Source of the DNA: Mucilaginibacter sp.
Lineage (GTDB): Bacteria > Bacteroidota > Bacteroidia > Sphingobacteriales > Sphingobacteriaceae
DNA length: 64,000 bases
Direction of reading: 5' to 3'
NCBI RefSeq assembly: GCF_025359345.1
Contig: NZ_JANYGQ010000031.1
Span: forward strand, 1 to 64,000
In this document: in pieces, positions 8,801-17,068 of the stretch
Layout: every line of letters starts with the position of its first letter
Numbering within the stretch: position 1 is the stretch's first letter
The notes under the pieces: generated by a model
The model's database searches: none
Seen by the model: the letters and a program-made list of their open reading frames with translations, nothing else
What the model was told of the DNA's origin: nothing
Made by a program: the position numbers and the translations under genes

Positions 8801-10344
8801 TTGATATTGCCATTGAAGGCATAAACTGGTAAAGCGGGGTTAAGGTCAACACTGCCAGTACCATTAAGCTTTATTTTTTTGTCGTTGATGGTTAGTTTAC
8901 CACTGGCTATTTTTTTAGCAAAGGTGCCATTCAGCGCCAGGTTATGGTAGTTGTAGCCTTTAAAATTCAATTCGCTTATTTTGGCATCAACGTTTTCGTT
9001 AAGAGTTTTTAGGTCGTCGCCGCTGCCTTTTACGTTGGCATTCATGGTGATGCGGCCAAGGTCGGGCTCATCAAGCAGTTCGCCTAAATCAAAAGCATTG
9101 GTGTTGAGTTTTCCGCTATAAGACGGCGTACCAGCTTTATTTATTTTCAGGTTGATGTCGGAGTCGAAACTACCCAGTTTTGTTTTAAATGTGCCGTAAG
9201 CAACAAAGTCGTTTTGCAGGCCAGTGAATCTCCCGGAAAAATTAACATTCCCAAACTTGGCTATGATATCCGGTGTTTTTGCGAAACGCTTGCCCACAAA
9301 ATTACTGTACAGAAAATCAAGGTCAGTTTTGTTGGTGGCAACCTGGTCAAAGTTCAGCTCCAGGAAAGTGTTGTCCCAGTCGGGTAATCCTTTTAAATTA
9401 AAGTCGCCGCGTATATAAGTTGCCTTTGCGCCGGTGATGGTCAATTGTTTTGCCTTTAGGTTATTTACATAGCCTTTTATGCGGCCATCAACTCCCAAAT
9501 CGAAACGCACGTTCTCCAGGCCATCTGTAAAATAGGCAATATCTGTCGACGATATCCTGGACGATTTAAAGTCCCCATCCATGTAAACCTTATCTTCAAT
9601 ATGGTCGCCTACATCGTCAAACGATTTAAACTTCATCCTGAAATAATTTTTAAGCATGGAGTGGTTGGTTTGTATAAACAGGTTTTGCGCCAATATCTGG
9701 TTGGTATCAATGGTGGCATCGGCATTAAACTTTTTTAGGTAAAAGCCGCTCTTCTCTTTTAGGGTGAGGTTAGTAACGTTGCCTTTAAAAAGATGGTTGG
9801 TGAGGTCCATGTTTTTTATAACCGCGCTGAAATGTTTTACATCGAGGTCGTCAAAATTAATACCTTTTATAACGGTATCAACCAGCATGTTTTTAAAGCG
9901 GAAGTGAAAATTATTGATGGCAATTTTCTCGAACGCCACATGCCAGGGTTGGCTTTTGGTGGTATCAGGCGGACCGCTTAAGGCATCAATAATAAATTTA
10001 AGATTGGACGTACTGTCGCTTTGTTTTTTAAGATAAGCCGAGCCGTTATCCAGTTGTATCAGCTTAAAGTCAATAATTTTATTTTTTATGCTGCTGAAAA
10101 GCGAAAAACCTGCAAGGTCAACCTCCAGTTTTGGGGTGCTTATCAGGGTGTCTTTTTGTTTATCAAGCACGTAAAAACCCTCCAGCACAACTGAAGAAAA
10201 AGGCTTGATATACATGCCATCAATAGAAACGGTAGTCTGTAATTTTTCTGATAAGTAGCCTGCAGCTTTTTTTGCCGCCCAGGTTTGCACCGGTTTATAT
10301 TGAAACACCAGTAACAGTATGCTAAATATCAGCAGGATAACCAA
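5890..10344 (-). CDS. TamB-like translocation/assembly module protein (AsmA-like superfamily)
   Basis: Very large envelope protein: one N-terminal membrane anchor (VILLIFSILLLVFQY), then about 1,350 residues of repetitive beta-rich sequence (L-x-G and K-x-x-G patterns, alternating hydrophobics) and the C-terminal TamB (DUF490) domain around residues 1040-1440, containing LRLNINSLGDFEMFGSFLITSGKFEF and a Gly/Asn-rich end. A Pro-rich tail closes the protein. In Gram-negative bacteria such proteins form a groove spanning the periplasm for phospholipid transfer or outer-membrane assembly. TTG at 10344 is the first conventional start codon, but an upstream in-frame ATT at 10380 would add IKKALKIALSIV, exactly the basic lead-in expected before the anchor, so the real N-terminus may lie there. 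No Omp85 partner (TamA) is next to it in this window. Confidence 0.88.
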   Translation of the reverse strand: MVILLIFSILLLVFQYKPVQTWAAKKAAGYLSEKLQTTVSIDGMYIKPFSSVVLEGFYVLDKQKDTLISTPKLEVDLAGFSLFSSIKNKIIDFKLIQLDNGSAYLKKQSDSTSNLKFIIDALSGPPDTTKSQPWHVAFEKIAINNFHFRFKNMLVDTVIKGINFDDLDVKHFSAVIKNMDLTNHLFKGNVTNLTLKEKSGFYLKKFNADATIDTNQILAQNLFIQTNHSMLKNYFRMKFKSFDDVGDHIEDKVYMDGDFKSSRISSTDIAYFTDGLENVRFDLGVDGRIKGYVNNLKAKQLTITGAKATYIRGDFNLKGLPDWDNTFLELNFDQVATNKTDLDFLYSNFVGKRFAKTPDIIAKFGNVNFSGRFTGLQNDFVAYGTFKTKLGSFDSDINLKINKAGTPSYSGKLNTNAFDLGELLDEPDLGRITMNANVKGSGDDLKTLNENVDAKISELNFKGYNYHNLALNGTFAKKIASGKLTINDKKIKLNGTGSVDLNPALPVYAFNGNINEAHLHDLKILNDTITFTTQIKANFSGNDLSNITGEAALQKIRIVDPRNNYVLDSLNITATGKGNQRAINLKSDFADGYIKGSYDLATLPSYFKTIVKKYIPSLKTEIVTPKPQDFSFNLTLKNIDPLIAIFVPNLKIPDQGTFIGEFNSEKKTATLSSYIKTIQYDKIVFHDFIIDEGTTDGYLGLNLSLNKVNITDSLFIKNITVTNFLKNDSLNFNVKLSDKDAVNQLDLYGLVQFGRDTTAKLHILPSDVILEHQNWKIVEKTRVKFLDGKTQVEGFELSNGQQKVKIDGFVSDNPADKLKLTFQKFSMATLNQLTKTAGIQMHGSLNGDVNLSSILKTPGVDAKLGIDSLMMNKTLVGDVKITSTLGNDRKQADVNINIKNHGLETMNLAGVYQIGHGTEDNLNFDVKMDQTEAIIFGPFIKDLVSNVKGTISSTLKLTGPVSKPKLNGTLSLNDIGVTVNYLKTPYLVSDTVDVVNSVVKISSMRLRDTKKGYGDVTGTVDLNDLANPDIEVEVNAHNLMALNTNFKDNHLYYGTAFGTGRFSFNGPVDNMKIDIKASTEAGTIFNIPLNTSVTVGDYDFIKFVSHSDTTKAAPKKLAFNGVTLNFDLTVDEKTVVKITTDYGVLEGSGQARDLRLNINSLGDFEMFGSFLITSGKFEFTAKNFISKNFTVNQGGTIRWTGSPSNASINLNAIYEVRADIQPLYQAAGSQSPKGRSLALVQAELILTKTLLQPTIDFDFNFPLDPSIKEDLSTYLADNNNRSQQALSIIVRRNFSNGANSNLTNQVLGTAGEAVSEFAFNKLNSFISQSNIKNLDLNIRSFNDLGVSYRFKNRLILTGSLFNSSLGSSSDLFNNNTSLFNSSFSQLTKDFEAQYLIRKDGNLSAKYSYRVLNSTTLNALSGNLTEQYVNGIGLVYQRDFDTFGEFIRNFFRSGTRRTAPVNPTPIPPTSKTPPVTPAVKPDDEE

Positions 10345-10379
10345 TACTATACTTAACGCTATTTTGAGTGCTTTTTTAA

Positions 10380-10387
10380 TAACTTTG
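10380..10387 (+). promoter_or_regulatory. Candidate -7 promoter box (TAACTTTG) for tsaD
   Basis: TAACTTTG fits TAnnTTTG and lies about 165 bases before tsaD, overlapping the start region of the divergent TamB-like gene. No TTG at the right spacing is obvious (the nearest is 13 bases upstream), so this is tentative. Confidence 0.3.
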
Positions 10388-10403
10388 CGGTTTAATAATG
10401 GAT

Positions 10404-10540
10404 GAATTAGCGAATTAGTGAATTAGCGATTAATATAGTTGTTGATTTAACAGCACCGGGCCAATATGGTTTAACATTAATCACAAATTTTAGTTCATTC
10501 ATAATTTTTTTAATTCACTAATTCGCCAACTCACTAATTC
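10404..10540. repeat. Intergenic inverted repeat, GAATTAGCGAATTAGTG family
   Basis: GAATTAGCGAATTAGTGAAT and following bases (10404-10432) are mirrored as reverse complement in TAATTCACTAATTCGCCAAC and following bases (10511-10540). It sits between the divergent TamB-like gene and tsaD. A related sequence with ATTCGCACTAATT words occurs at 61958-62084. Confidence 0.65.
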
Positions 10541-10553
10541 AATAACTAAAACG

Positions 10554-11555
10554 ATGCCTGTAATACTCGGAATCGAATCTTCGTGCGATGAAACCTCTGC
10601 CTCGGTTTGTGTTGATGGTGCAATTTTGAGCAATGTAATTGCCAATCAAACCATACACGAAGCCTACGGAGGCGTGGTCCCTGAGCTTGCCTCAAGGGTT
10701 CATCAGCAAAACATTGTTCCTGCGGTTCAACAAGCGCTGTTGAACGCAAAAGTAAACAAAAATGATGTGGATGCCGTAGCTTTTACGCGCGGCCCTGGTC
10801 TTTTGGGTTCGTTATTGGTTGGCGTATCGTTTGCCAAGGCTTTCGCGCTCGCAAAAAACATCCCGCTGATTGATATAAACCACATGCAAGCCCATGTGCT
10901 GGCCCATTTTATTGGAGATAACAAACCCGCATTTCCGTTTTTATGCCTTACCGTATCCGGTGGTCATACCCAGATAGTTTTGGTAAAAGATTATTTCGAT
11001 ATGGAAGTTATTGGCCAAACGCTCGACGACGCCGCCGGCGAGGCCATGGATAAAACCAGCAAAATTTTGGGTCTGCCTTATCCCGGCGGTCCATTGATTG
11101 ATAAGCATGCACGTTCGGGTAACCCCGATGCTTTTAAATTCCCCGAGCCGCAGATACCCGGTTTTGATTTTAGCTTCAGCGGGTTAAAAACATCCATCCT
11201 TTATTTTATACGGGATAGTGTAGCCGCCAATCCTGACTTCATCCAACAAAATTTAAACGATATTTGTGCCTCGGTTGAAAAACGGATCGCCACTATTTTA
11301 TTGAATAAATTAAGCAAGGCAGCGCAGGCATATGGTATAAAAGATATTGCTTTAGCCGGCGGTGTATCGGCTAATACAGGCTTGCGACAAGGTCTATTAA
11401 CTTTGGGCGAAAAAAATGGCTGGCGCTGCTTTATACCGAAAATGGAGTACTGTACAGACAATGCAGCCATGATTGCCATTGCCGGGTATTATAAATTTTT
11501 AAACGGAGAATTCACCAGCCAGGATGTTACGCCGTTGGCGAGGATGCCTTTGTAG
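10554..11555 (+). CDS. tsaD: tRNA N6-adenosine threonylcarbamoyltransferase
   Basis: Transfers threonylcarbamoyl from TC-AMP to adenosine 37 of ANN-decoding tRNAs, working in a complex with TsaB and TsaE. It belongs to the ASKHA fold: N-terminal ILGIESSCDETSAS, the metal-binding histidines His110 and His114 in NHMQAHVLAH, CLTVSGGHTQIVLV, the DDAAGEAMDK motif and the C-terminal ALAGGVSANTGLR. Its 333 residues are the normal bacterial length. The stop codon is followed at once by the left arm of a 25-bp inverted repeat. Confidence 0.97.
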   Translation: MPVILGIESSCDETSASVCVDGAILSNVIANQTIHEAYGGVVPELASRVHQQNIVPAVQQALLNAKVNKNDVDAVAFTRGPGLLGSLLVGVSFAKAFALAKNIPLIDINHMQAHVLAHFIGDNKPAFPFLCLTVSGGHTQIVLVKDYFDMEVIGQTLDDAAGEAMDKTSKILGLPYPGGPLIDKHARSGNPDAFKFPEPQIPGFDFSFSGLKTSILYFIRDSVAANPDFIQQNLNDICASVEKRIATILLNKLSKAAQAYGIKDIALAGGVSANTGLRQGLLTLGEKNGWRCFIPKMEYCTDNAAMIAIAGYYKFLNGEFTSQDVTPLARMPL

Positions 11556-11683
11556 GCCCCCTAGCCCCCTAAAGGGGGAACAAAAGTGGGTTATTGAGAA
11601 TGAATAAAAGAAACTAACATAAATATACATTCCTATCCTTTAACAGATAGACTTTAAATTCCCCCTTTAGGGGGCAAGGGGGC
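11556..11683. repeat. 25-bp inverted repeat filling the tsaD - small ORF gap
   Basis: Left arm 11556-11580 and right arm 11659-11683 are reverse complements over 25 bases with one mismatch (core CCCCCTAAAGGGGGAA). The left arm starts on the first base after the tsaD stop, and the right arm ends two bases before the ATG of the 55-residue ORF. Each arm is also self-palindromic (CCCCCT-AA-AGGGGG). Confidence 0.85.
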
Positions 11684-11685
11684 AT

Positions 11686-11853
11686 ATGGGACCATCACTT
11701 ATCTTCTGGGCAATTTTTGTACTGCCCTTTATTGCTTTTTTCGCCTGGCTGATATGGCAGGACAAGCGCCGTCGTAAAACCGGCCTTATTGTTTTGGCCG
11801 TTACGGTTATAGGTTGTATTGTGTACTTGTACTGGCAATTGCACCGTCAATAA
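11686..11853 (+). CDS. Small two-helix membrane protein (55 aa)
   Basis: ATG at 11686 to TAA at 11851-11853. The product starts MGPSLIFWAIFVLPFIAFFA, a hydrophobic helix (about 4-24), continues with a strongly basic turn QDKRRRK (25-31) and a second helix (LIVLAVTVIGCIVYLYW, about 34-50). Two helices separated by a positive loop is the hallmark of a real small membrane protein rather than random sequence. Function unknown. It follows tsaD on the same strand, but the inverted repeat between them would sequester its ribosome-binding region in a read-through transcript. Confidence 0.6.
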   Translation: MGPSLIFWAIFVLPFIAFFAWLIWQDKRRRKTGLIVLAVTVIGCIVYLYWQLHRQ

Positions 11854-11854
11854 A

Positions 11855-12047
11855 CTAAGATTTTTTGGATTGCTAGGATTATAGGATTTACCAAAACGCG
11901 ACTATTGTATTCAATAGGCCGAAAAAAATCACATAATCCAACAAATCCCGTGAATCTTAGTTTTTTGGTGAATTGTAAGATTTTGAAACGGTATTATTTC
12001 ACCGCCCAAAAAAAATCCTATAATCCAGCAAATCCTACGAATCTTAG
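11855..12047. repeat. Intergenic repeat cluster, CTAAGATT...GGATTATAGGATT family
   Basis: A forward unit at 11855-11889 (CTAAGATTTTTTGGATTGCT and following bases) is followed by two reverse-complement units, 11922-11960 and 12008-12047, both ending in GAATCTTAG. A solitary half unit recurs at 26681-26714. The second inverted unit ends about 45 bases before the patatin gene. Confidence 0.7.
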
Positions 12048-12091
12048 TCTTAACTTTAGGTTAACTATTCAACCTTATTTTAAGCACAATC

Positions 12092-13924
12092 ATGGCAACT
12101 ACCAATTCATTAACCCAGCCTACCTTACAAGCGCAAAAAGAGGATACCGACCGGAAATTAATAAACATAGAGCCCTCATCGCCCTTTGGCGATATGGCGC
12201 TTGCCTTATCCGGCGGCGGCTTCAGGGCATCGTCGTTTAGCTTGGGTGCTATTTCATATCTCAACCGGGCGTATTTAGGTACGCCGGAGGACACGCTTTT
12301 AAAGCACGTTACCTTCACAACTTCAACATCGGGCGGCACACTGGCTAATGCCTATTACACCTCATGCCTTTTTAAGCCCGGGTTTGAGTTTGCTACGTTT
12401 TTTAACAATATGAAAAACTTTATGGACGGCGAAGCGCTGCTGGAAGAAGTTTGCGACATTTTAAACGACCCAAAACGTTGGAATGAAGTTGGACGACGCA
12501 CTATTGTTAAAAATGGGAAGGAGGTGGAGGTGAAAATTGAAAAGACCCATAACATCATAAATTCCTTTGCCAAGGCCTATGATAACCTGTTGTTTAACGA
12601 TGCGGCGCATCCCAACACCAACCTGTTCGACGTTTATTTTAACCGGGCCGAAAATCCGCACCTTAAAACGGTTTGCTTTAACGCGACCGAACTGAACAAT
12701 GGTGTCTCATTCCGCTTCCAAACCAATGGCGACGACGACAGTATACGAACGGTAGGCAATTATTACCTGCATTTTAACGACGCCGAAATAGCCCGCAAGC
12801 TTAAACTTGGCGACCTGGCTGCAACTTCATCCTGCTTCCCCAGCGGGTTTGAGCCGATGATTTACCCGGATGATTACATCCATCCCGGCTTAACGGATGT
12901 AAACAAAATGCTTACCGCTATCGATTACAAAAACAATAACCCGCTAAACCTGCCTAAAGTAAAAAACGAACCATTTTGTATGGTTGACGGTGGTGTGGTT
13001 GACAACCAGGGACTGTATAGCATGATGATGGAAGATACTTTCAGGGCCGAACATCACCCTAAAAAACAGTTCGACCTGATGATGGTGTGCGATGTGGGCA
13101 GTTACTTTGTAAACGGTTACCAAACCCCGCCAAAAGCTGATCCCTGGTATAAAAATCTCACCATCGATACACTTAGAAAATTGATGCCGGTTGGCGTGAT
13201 CATATTTGTGGCCAGCTTTTTACTGGCGATACTAACCGATGGCTGGGCACGACGGGCAGGTCTTTTTTTTGTCCTTACATCCGGCATTTATACCCTGTTT
13301 TATTTTTGGACGGTGTTAACCTTTAATAAAGCAATTAACGGACTAAAAAGTAGTTTTGGTAAAGTGATTGTGCGGTTTATTGGCACTATTTTCAAAATCA
13401 GGTTTAACCAACTGCAGCAAATGCTGGCAACGAGGCTTAACTCAACCTTGCTGATTACCACCGACCTGTTTTTAAAGCAAATACGCCGCCAGTATTTCAG
13501 CGAATTTTATGGTATGCCGGCTTATAAGAACCGGGTATTGTCCTGCTATATTTATGAGTTTTCGGCACAACACGCTACAACGCGAATCGAAAACCTGGAG
13601 TCGAAAGATAAAGCCTGGTGGCCCGCAGTAGCCAATGTTTTAACCCCAGGGCCGCAGATACAGGAGATCGCAACCCTGGCTACCAGCATGGGCACCACGT
13701 TATGGTTCCCGGCAGGGAAACAAACCATGCGCGATAATATTATTGCCTGCGGTCAGTTCACCATGTGTTACAATTTATTAAAACACATTTACCGTCTGGA
13801 AGTACTCGATATTAAATGGACAACTGATGCAACCCTGCAAAGCTTAAAGCAACGTTTGCTGGCCGATTGGGAGGTGTTTAAAAAGAACCCGATAGTTATG
13901 GTTGATGGAAGTTTTCCGGCGTAA
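12092..13924 (+). CDS. Patatin-like phospholipase family protein with membrane segments
   Basis: Predicted serine lipid acyl hydrolase. Catalytic features: oxyanion-hole loop GGGFRA at residues 41-46; nucleophile elbow S-T-S-G-G with Ser80 (first Gly of G-x-S-x-G replaced by Ser); catalytic Asp299 in VDGGVVDNQG, giving the Ser-Asp dyad of patatins. After the catalytic part two hydrophobic stretches (about 365-382 and 389-412) form a probable membrane hairpin, followed by a 200-residue C-terminal region without a recognised domain. There is no signal peptide, so the N-terminal enzyme part is probably cytoplasmic and membrane-tethered. At 610 residues it is longer than simple patatins. It appears to be monocistronic. 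Substrate unknown. Confidence 0.85.
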   Translation: MATTNSLTQPTLQAQKEDTDRKLINIEPSSPFGDMALALSGGGFRASSFSLGAISYLNRAYLGTPEDTLLKHVTFTTSTSGGTLANAYYTSCLFKPGFEFATFFNNMKNFMDGEALLEEVCDILNDPKRWNEVGRRTIVKNGKEVEVKIEKTHNIINSFAKAYDNLLFNDAAHPNTNLFDVYFNRAENPHLKTVCFNATELNNGVSFRFQTNGDDDSIRTVGNYYLHFNDAEIARKLKLGDLAATSSCFPSGFEPMIYPDDYIHPGLTDVNKMLTAIDYKNNNPLNLPKVKNEPFCMVDGGVVDNQGLYSMMMEDTFRAEHHPKKQFDLMMVCDVGSYFVNGYQTPPKADPWYKNLTIDTLRKLMPVGVIIFVASFLLAILTDGWARRAGLFFVLTSGIYTLFYFWTVLTFNKAINGLKSSFGKVIVRFIGTIFKIRFNQLQQMLATRLNSTLLITTDLFLKQIRRQYFSEFYGMPAYKNRVLSCYIYEFSAQHATTRIENLESKDKAWWPAVANVLTPGPQIQEIATLATSMGTTLWFPAGKQTMRDNIIACGQFTMCYNLLKHIYRLEVLDIKWTTDATLQSLKQRLLADWEVFKKNPIVMVDGSFPA

Positions 13925-14007
13925 GTAACAATATTACTAACAACTTGCAGGTGAAATGCTTAGTTAATACCTTGTGAGGTATTTATTAAACTTCGATATC
14001 CTGAAAT

Positions 14008-15636
14008 ATGATTAAGTTTTTTAAGGTATTATTTATACCTGTAATAGTATTGTTTGCAAGCAGCGTTTTCGCGCAGCAGATAAAGTTAAGCGCCGAAATT
14101 GAGCAGGCGCTTGCAAAAGTTGATACTGCGCAGTTTAAGGCAGACATTGCTTACCTGGCTGATGATAAGTTAAAGGGCCGCGGCCCGGGAACCGAAGGCT
14201 TCCAAATGGCGGTTGACTATGTTGTTGGTCGCCTAAAAAGCATGGGCGTTAAACCCGCCGGCGAAAACGGTACCTGGCTGCAGGAAGTAAAACTTCGCAA
14301 AGCCACTACCGGAACTGCAGATGCCGCACTAACCGGGCAAAACGCGGTAGCATTAACGGCTGGTAAAGACTATAACATATTGCCAAACCCCTCCAAACCG
14401 GATGTGACTTTAAGCGGTCAGCTTGCTTTCGCAGGCTATGGCGCCAGCGAACCTTCGCTTGGATATGATGATTATGCCGGGCTTGATGTTAAAGGTAAAG
14501 TGGTGCTGGTGGTGCGCGGCGCTCCCGATAAATTTTCTTCCTCGGTTATGGCGCATACCATGAACCCGACATCGATATTAAAAGCTGCGACTGAGCATGG
14601 GGCCATCGGAGTTATCATCTGTACTGCCGATTCGGCTGCCCGTTTTGGTGCTGCACGTGGAGGCCAATACAGTGTAATCGGTAAAGATGGAATGGTGGTT
14701 ATTTCGCGTACATTTTATTCAGATGATGTAAAGGTGCTGGGCCAGTTTAGCTATCCCATATTTAATAACCTGGTAAAAGGCGCGGGTAAAACTATACCAG
14801 CGCTTTTGGCACAAATGAAGGGTGGTCAGCCCGCATCGTTTGTTATCGATGCTGGCGTTAAAATCTCTTATGCATCAACTTATAACGATATCATCAGCTA
14901 CAATGTAGTAGGCAAAATTGAAGGCAGTGACCCTAAGCTTAAGAACGAATACGTAGTCCACAGCGCCCACCTCGACCATTTGGGCATTGGTCGCCCGGTT
15001 GAAGGCGACTCTATTTACAACGGCGCGCATGATAATGCTTCAGGCTGCGCCAGCGTAATGGCAATTGCCAAAATATACAGCGGAATTAAAAATAAACCAA
15101 AACGTTCTATCCTCACGGTATTGTTGACCGGCGAGGAGCTTGGGGACCTTGGCTCGGGCTATTTTGCTGCGCGCCCAACCGTGCCGGTTAAGAGCATCGT
15201 CGCCGATGTGAATACCGATATGCCTACTATTATTGCCCCATTATTGTCGGTTACTGCTTTGGGCGCCGAGCACTCTTCACTGGCGAAACAGGTTGACCAG
15301 GCGGCGGGCTACCTGGGCCTTGGCGTTGAACCTGACCCCGAACCTAAGCAAGTACGCTTTGTGCGCAGCGACCAATATAGCTTTGTGGTAAATGGCATAC
15401 CGGCCCTGCATATTAAATACGGCAGCAAAACCGCCGATGGCAAAAACAACCTGAACGATTTTGTGGCCAAATGGCGCGCCAAATATTATCATAAGCCACA
15501 GGACGATATTAATGGTATTTTTGATTTTGCAGCCGGCAAAAAATACGCCCAGCTTAACTTTATAATTGGCTACCTGGTTGCACAAGACGATGCGCGGCCG
15601 ACCTGGAACAAAGGGGATATTTTCGCGACTAATTAG
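14008..15636 (+). CDS. Secreted M28 family metallopeptidase with PA domain
   Basis: Signal peptide 1-22 (IVLFASSVFAQ), so exported. An N-terminal helical part is followed by an inserted PA-like domain (about 130-290) and the M28 zinc aminopeptidase fold. Probable zinc ligands and catalytic residues: His321 and Asp323 in HSAHLDHLG, Asp342 in NGAHDNASG, Glu376/Glu377 in LLTGEELG, Asp404 in DVNTDMP and a C-terminal His in ALHIKYG. At 542 residues it matches Bacteroidota M28 proteins. Probably removes N-terminal residues from peptides in the periplasm or outside the cell. Monocistronic by spacing. Confidence 0.93.
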   Translation: MIKFFKVLFIPVIVLFASSVFAQQIKLSAEIEQALAKVDTAQFKADIAYLADDKLKGRGPGTEGFQMAVDYVVGRLKSMGVKPAGENGTWLQEVKLRKATTGTADAALTGQNAVALTAGKDYNILPNPSKPDVTLSGQLAFAGYGASEPSLGYDDYAGLDVKGKVVLVVRGAPDKFSSSVMAHTMNPTSILKAATEHGAIGVIICTADSAARFGAARGGQYSVIGKDGMVVISRTFYSDDVKVLGQFSYPIFNNLVKGAGKTIPALLAQMKGGQPASFVIDAGVKISYASTYNDIISYNVVGKIEGSDPKLKNEYVVHSAHLDHLGIGRPVEGDSIYNGAHDNASGCASVMAIAKIYSGIKNKPKRSILTVLLTGEELGDLGSGYFAARPTVPVKSIVADVNTDMPTIIAPLLSVTALGAEHSSLAKQVDQAAGYLGLGVEPDPEPKQVRFVRSDQYSFVVNGIPALHIKYGSKTADGKNNLNDFVAKWRAKYYHKPQDDINGIFDFAAGKKYAQLNFIIGYLVAQDDARPTWNKGDIFATN

Positions 15637-15637
15637 A

Positions 15638-15694
15638 AGCAAGAGCTCAAGAATAAAGAGTCAAGAATCAAGAGCGGGTAGTTAAGAATCAAGG
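15638..15694. repeat. Direct-repeat tract, CAAGAATNAAGAG family
   Basis: Tandem variants of CAAGAATAAAGAGT, CAAGAATCAAGAG and TTAAGAATCAAGG after the M28 gene. The same words occur as an inverted pair at 55814-55893, so this is probably a solo arm of that family. Confidence 0.5.
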
Positions 15695-15747
15695 CAAAAA
15701 GAAACGATAGGTAAGGCAACGGCTTTATTGCTTTTGCAGTAATAATA

Positions 15748-16947
15748 ATGATGGTAACTGATATTGAAACCGGGACCGGTTCGCTAATAAAAAATTTAAC
15801 GTGTCCTGAATGTGGCACTGTGCACAATGGTGATGTAATCAACACGGTTTGTGTGAATGATGCCTGCAGATCGACTTTGTTTGCAACCTATAATCTTGAT
15901 GTGGGATTAGATAAATCTATTTTGCTCAAGCGCCCGGCCGATATGTGGCGTTACAAAGAGCTTTTGCCTGTGCTGGATGAGAAAAACATAGTAACCCTTG
16001 GCGAGGGCTTTACGCCGATAATCCCAATTGAAAATCTGAAACAATTTATAGGGGATAATGAAGTGTTTTGGAAGGATGAGTCGGGTAACCCAACAGGCTC
16101 GTTCAAGGCACGTGGATTAAGCGCTGCCGTATCAAAAGCAAAAGAACTTGGAATTGAAACCATCGCTACACCCACGGCAGGTAATGCCGGTGGTGCATTA
16201 GCTGCTTACGCTGCCAGGGCTGGTGTAAAGGCGATAGTTTATATGCCTAAATTAACTCCGCAGGTTTTTAAAGACGAGTGCCGCCTGTACGGAGCTGAAC
16301 TGGTGGCTATTGACGGCAATATCAGCGATTGCGGTAAACTGGTTAATGAACTTGCCCTGCAAAATGGTTGGTTCCAGGTATCAACCTTAAAGGAACCTTA
16401 CCGTCTCGAAGGGAAAAAAACCATGGGGTATGAGATAGCCGAACAATTTAACTGGCAATTACCGGACGTGATACTTTACCCTACCGGTGGTGGTACGGGC
16501 CTGATTGGTATGTGGAAGGCATTTAACGAGATGGAACGATTAGGCTGGATCGGCAGCAACCGCCCGCGCATGGTTGCGGTACAATCTGAGAGTTGTAACG
16601 GAATAGTCAGCGCATTTAATGCAGGGTTGCCGGTGTCTGAATTTGCCGATGGTGGTTTTACCATTGCCAACGGCCTGCGTGTGCCTAAACCTTATGCCGA
16701 TAGACAAATACTGAAAGTACTGCGTGAAAGTAACGGAGCAGCCATTACCATAAGTGACCATGAAATGAGTGCTGCCCTAAAAGAAATTGCCCGCAACGAA
16801 GGCATGCTGATGGCTCCTGAGGGCGCTGCACTATGGCAGGCTTTTAAAAAGCTAAAAGCCACCGGTTGGATTGAAGCAGGGGAGAAGGTATTGATGATAA
16901 ATACGGGGAGTGGGTATAAGTATTTGGAGAATATCGATATTCATTAA
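15748..16947 (+). CDS. thrC: Threonine synthase
   Basis: PLP enzyme converting O-phosphohomoserine to threonine. An N-terminal zinc-ribbon-like segment carries Cys19, Cys22, Cys35 and Cys40 (CPEC...CVNDAC), then the fold-type II domain has the PLP lysine Lys120 in GNPTGSFKARG, the glycine loop TAGNAGGALAAYAA, the TGGGTGLIG phosphate-binding loop and a final INTGSGYK. 399 residues is the usual length of this short (plant-like) class. A second ATG three bases downstream could also be the start. The related PLP fold-II deaminases are the alternative, but the Cys-rich start and overall pattern favour threonine synthase. No thrA or thrB is adjacent. Confidence 0.88.
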   Translation: MMVTDIETGTGSLIKNLTCPECGTVHNGDVINTVCVNDACRSTLFATYNLDVGLDKSILLKRPADMWRYKELLPVLDEKNIVTLGEGFTPIIPIENLKQFIGDNEVFWKDESGNPTGSFKARGLSAAVSKAKELGIETIATPTAGNAGGALAAYAARAGVKAIVYMPKLTPQVFKDECRLYGAELVAIDGNISDCGKLVNELALQNGWFQVSTLKEPYRLEGKKTMGYEIAEQFNWQLPDVILYPTGGGTGLIGMWKAFNEMERLGWIGSNRPRMVAVQSESCNGIVSAFNAGLPVSEFADGGFTIANGLRVPKPYADRQILKVLRESNGAAITISDHEMSAALKEIARNEGMLMAPEGAALWQAFKKLKATGWIEAGEKVLMINTGSGYKYLENIDIH

Positions 16948-17068
16948 ATCGATATGCATTAAAAAGCAACGACAAAATCTATAACGCCGCTCAATAAATC
17001 CCCTAACCTCCCCCACAAATAAAAATATTTTATATTTTTAAGCGATAAATCCTAAAACCAAAAACGCC

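Noticed and set aside
6221..9981. Several plus-strand open frames of 60-208 codons inside the TamB-like gene
   Set aside because: They are antisense shadows of a long, well supported coding sequence and show no domain of their own.
11905..12240. 111-codon open frame before the patatin gene
   Set aside because: It runs through the CTAAGATT/GGATT repeat and into the patatin gene in another frame; composition is not protein-like.
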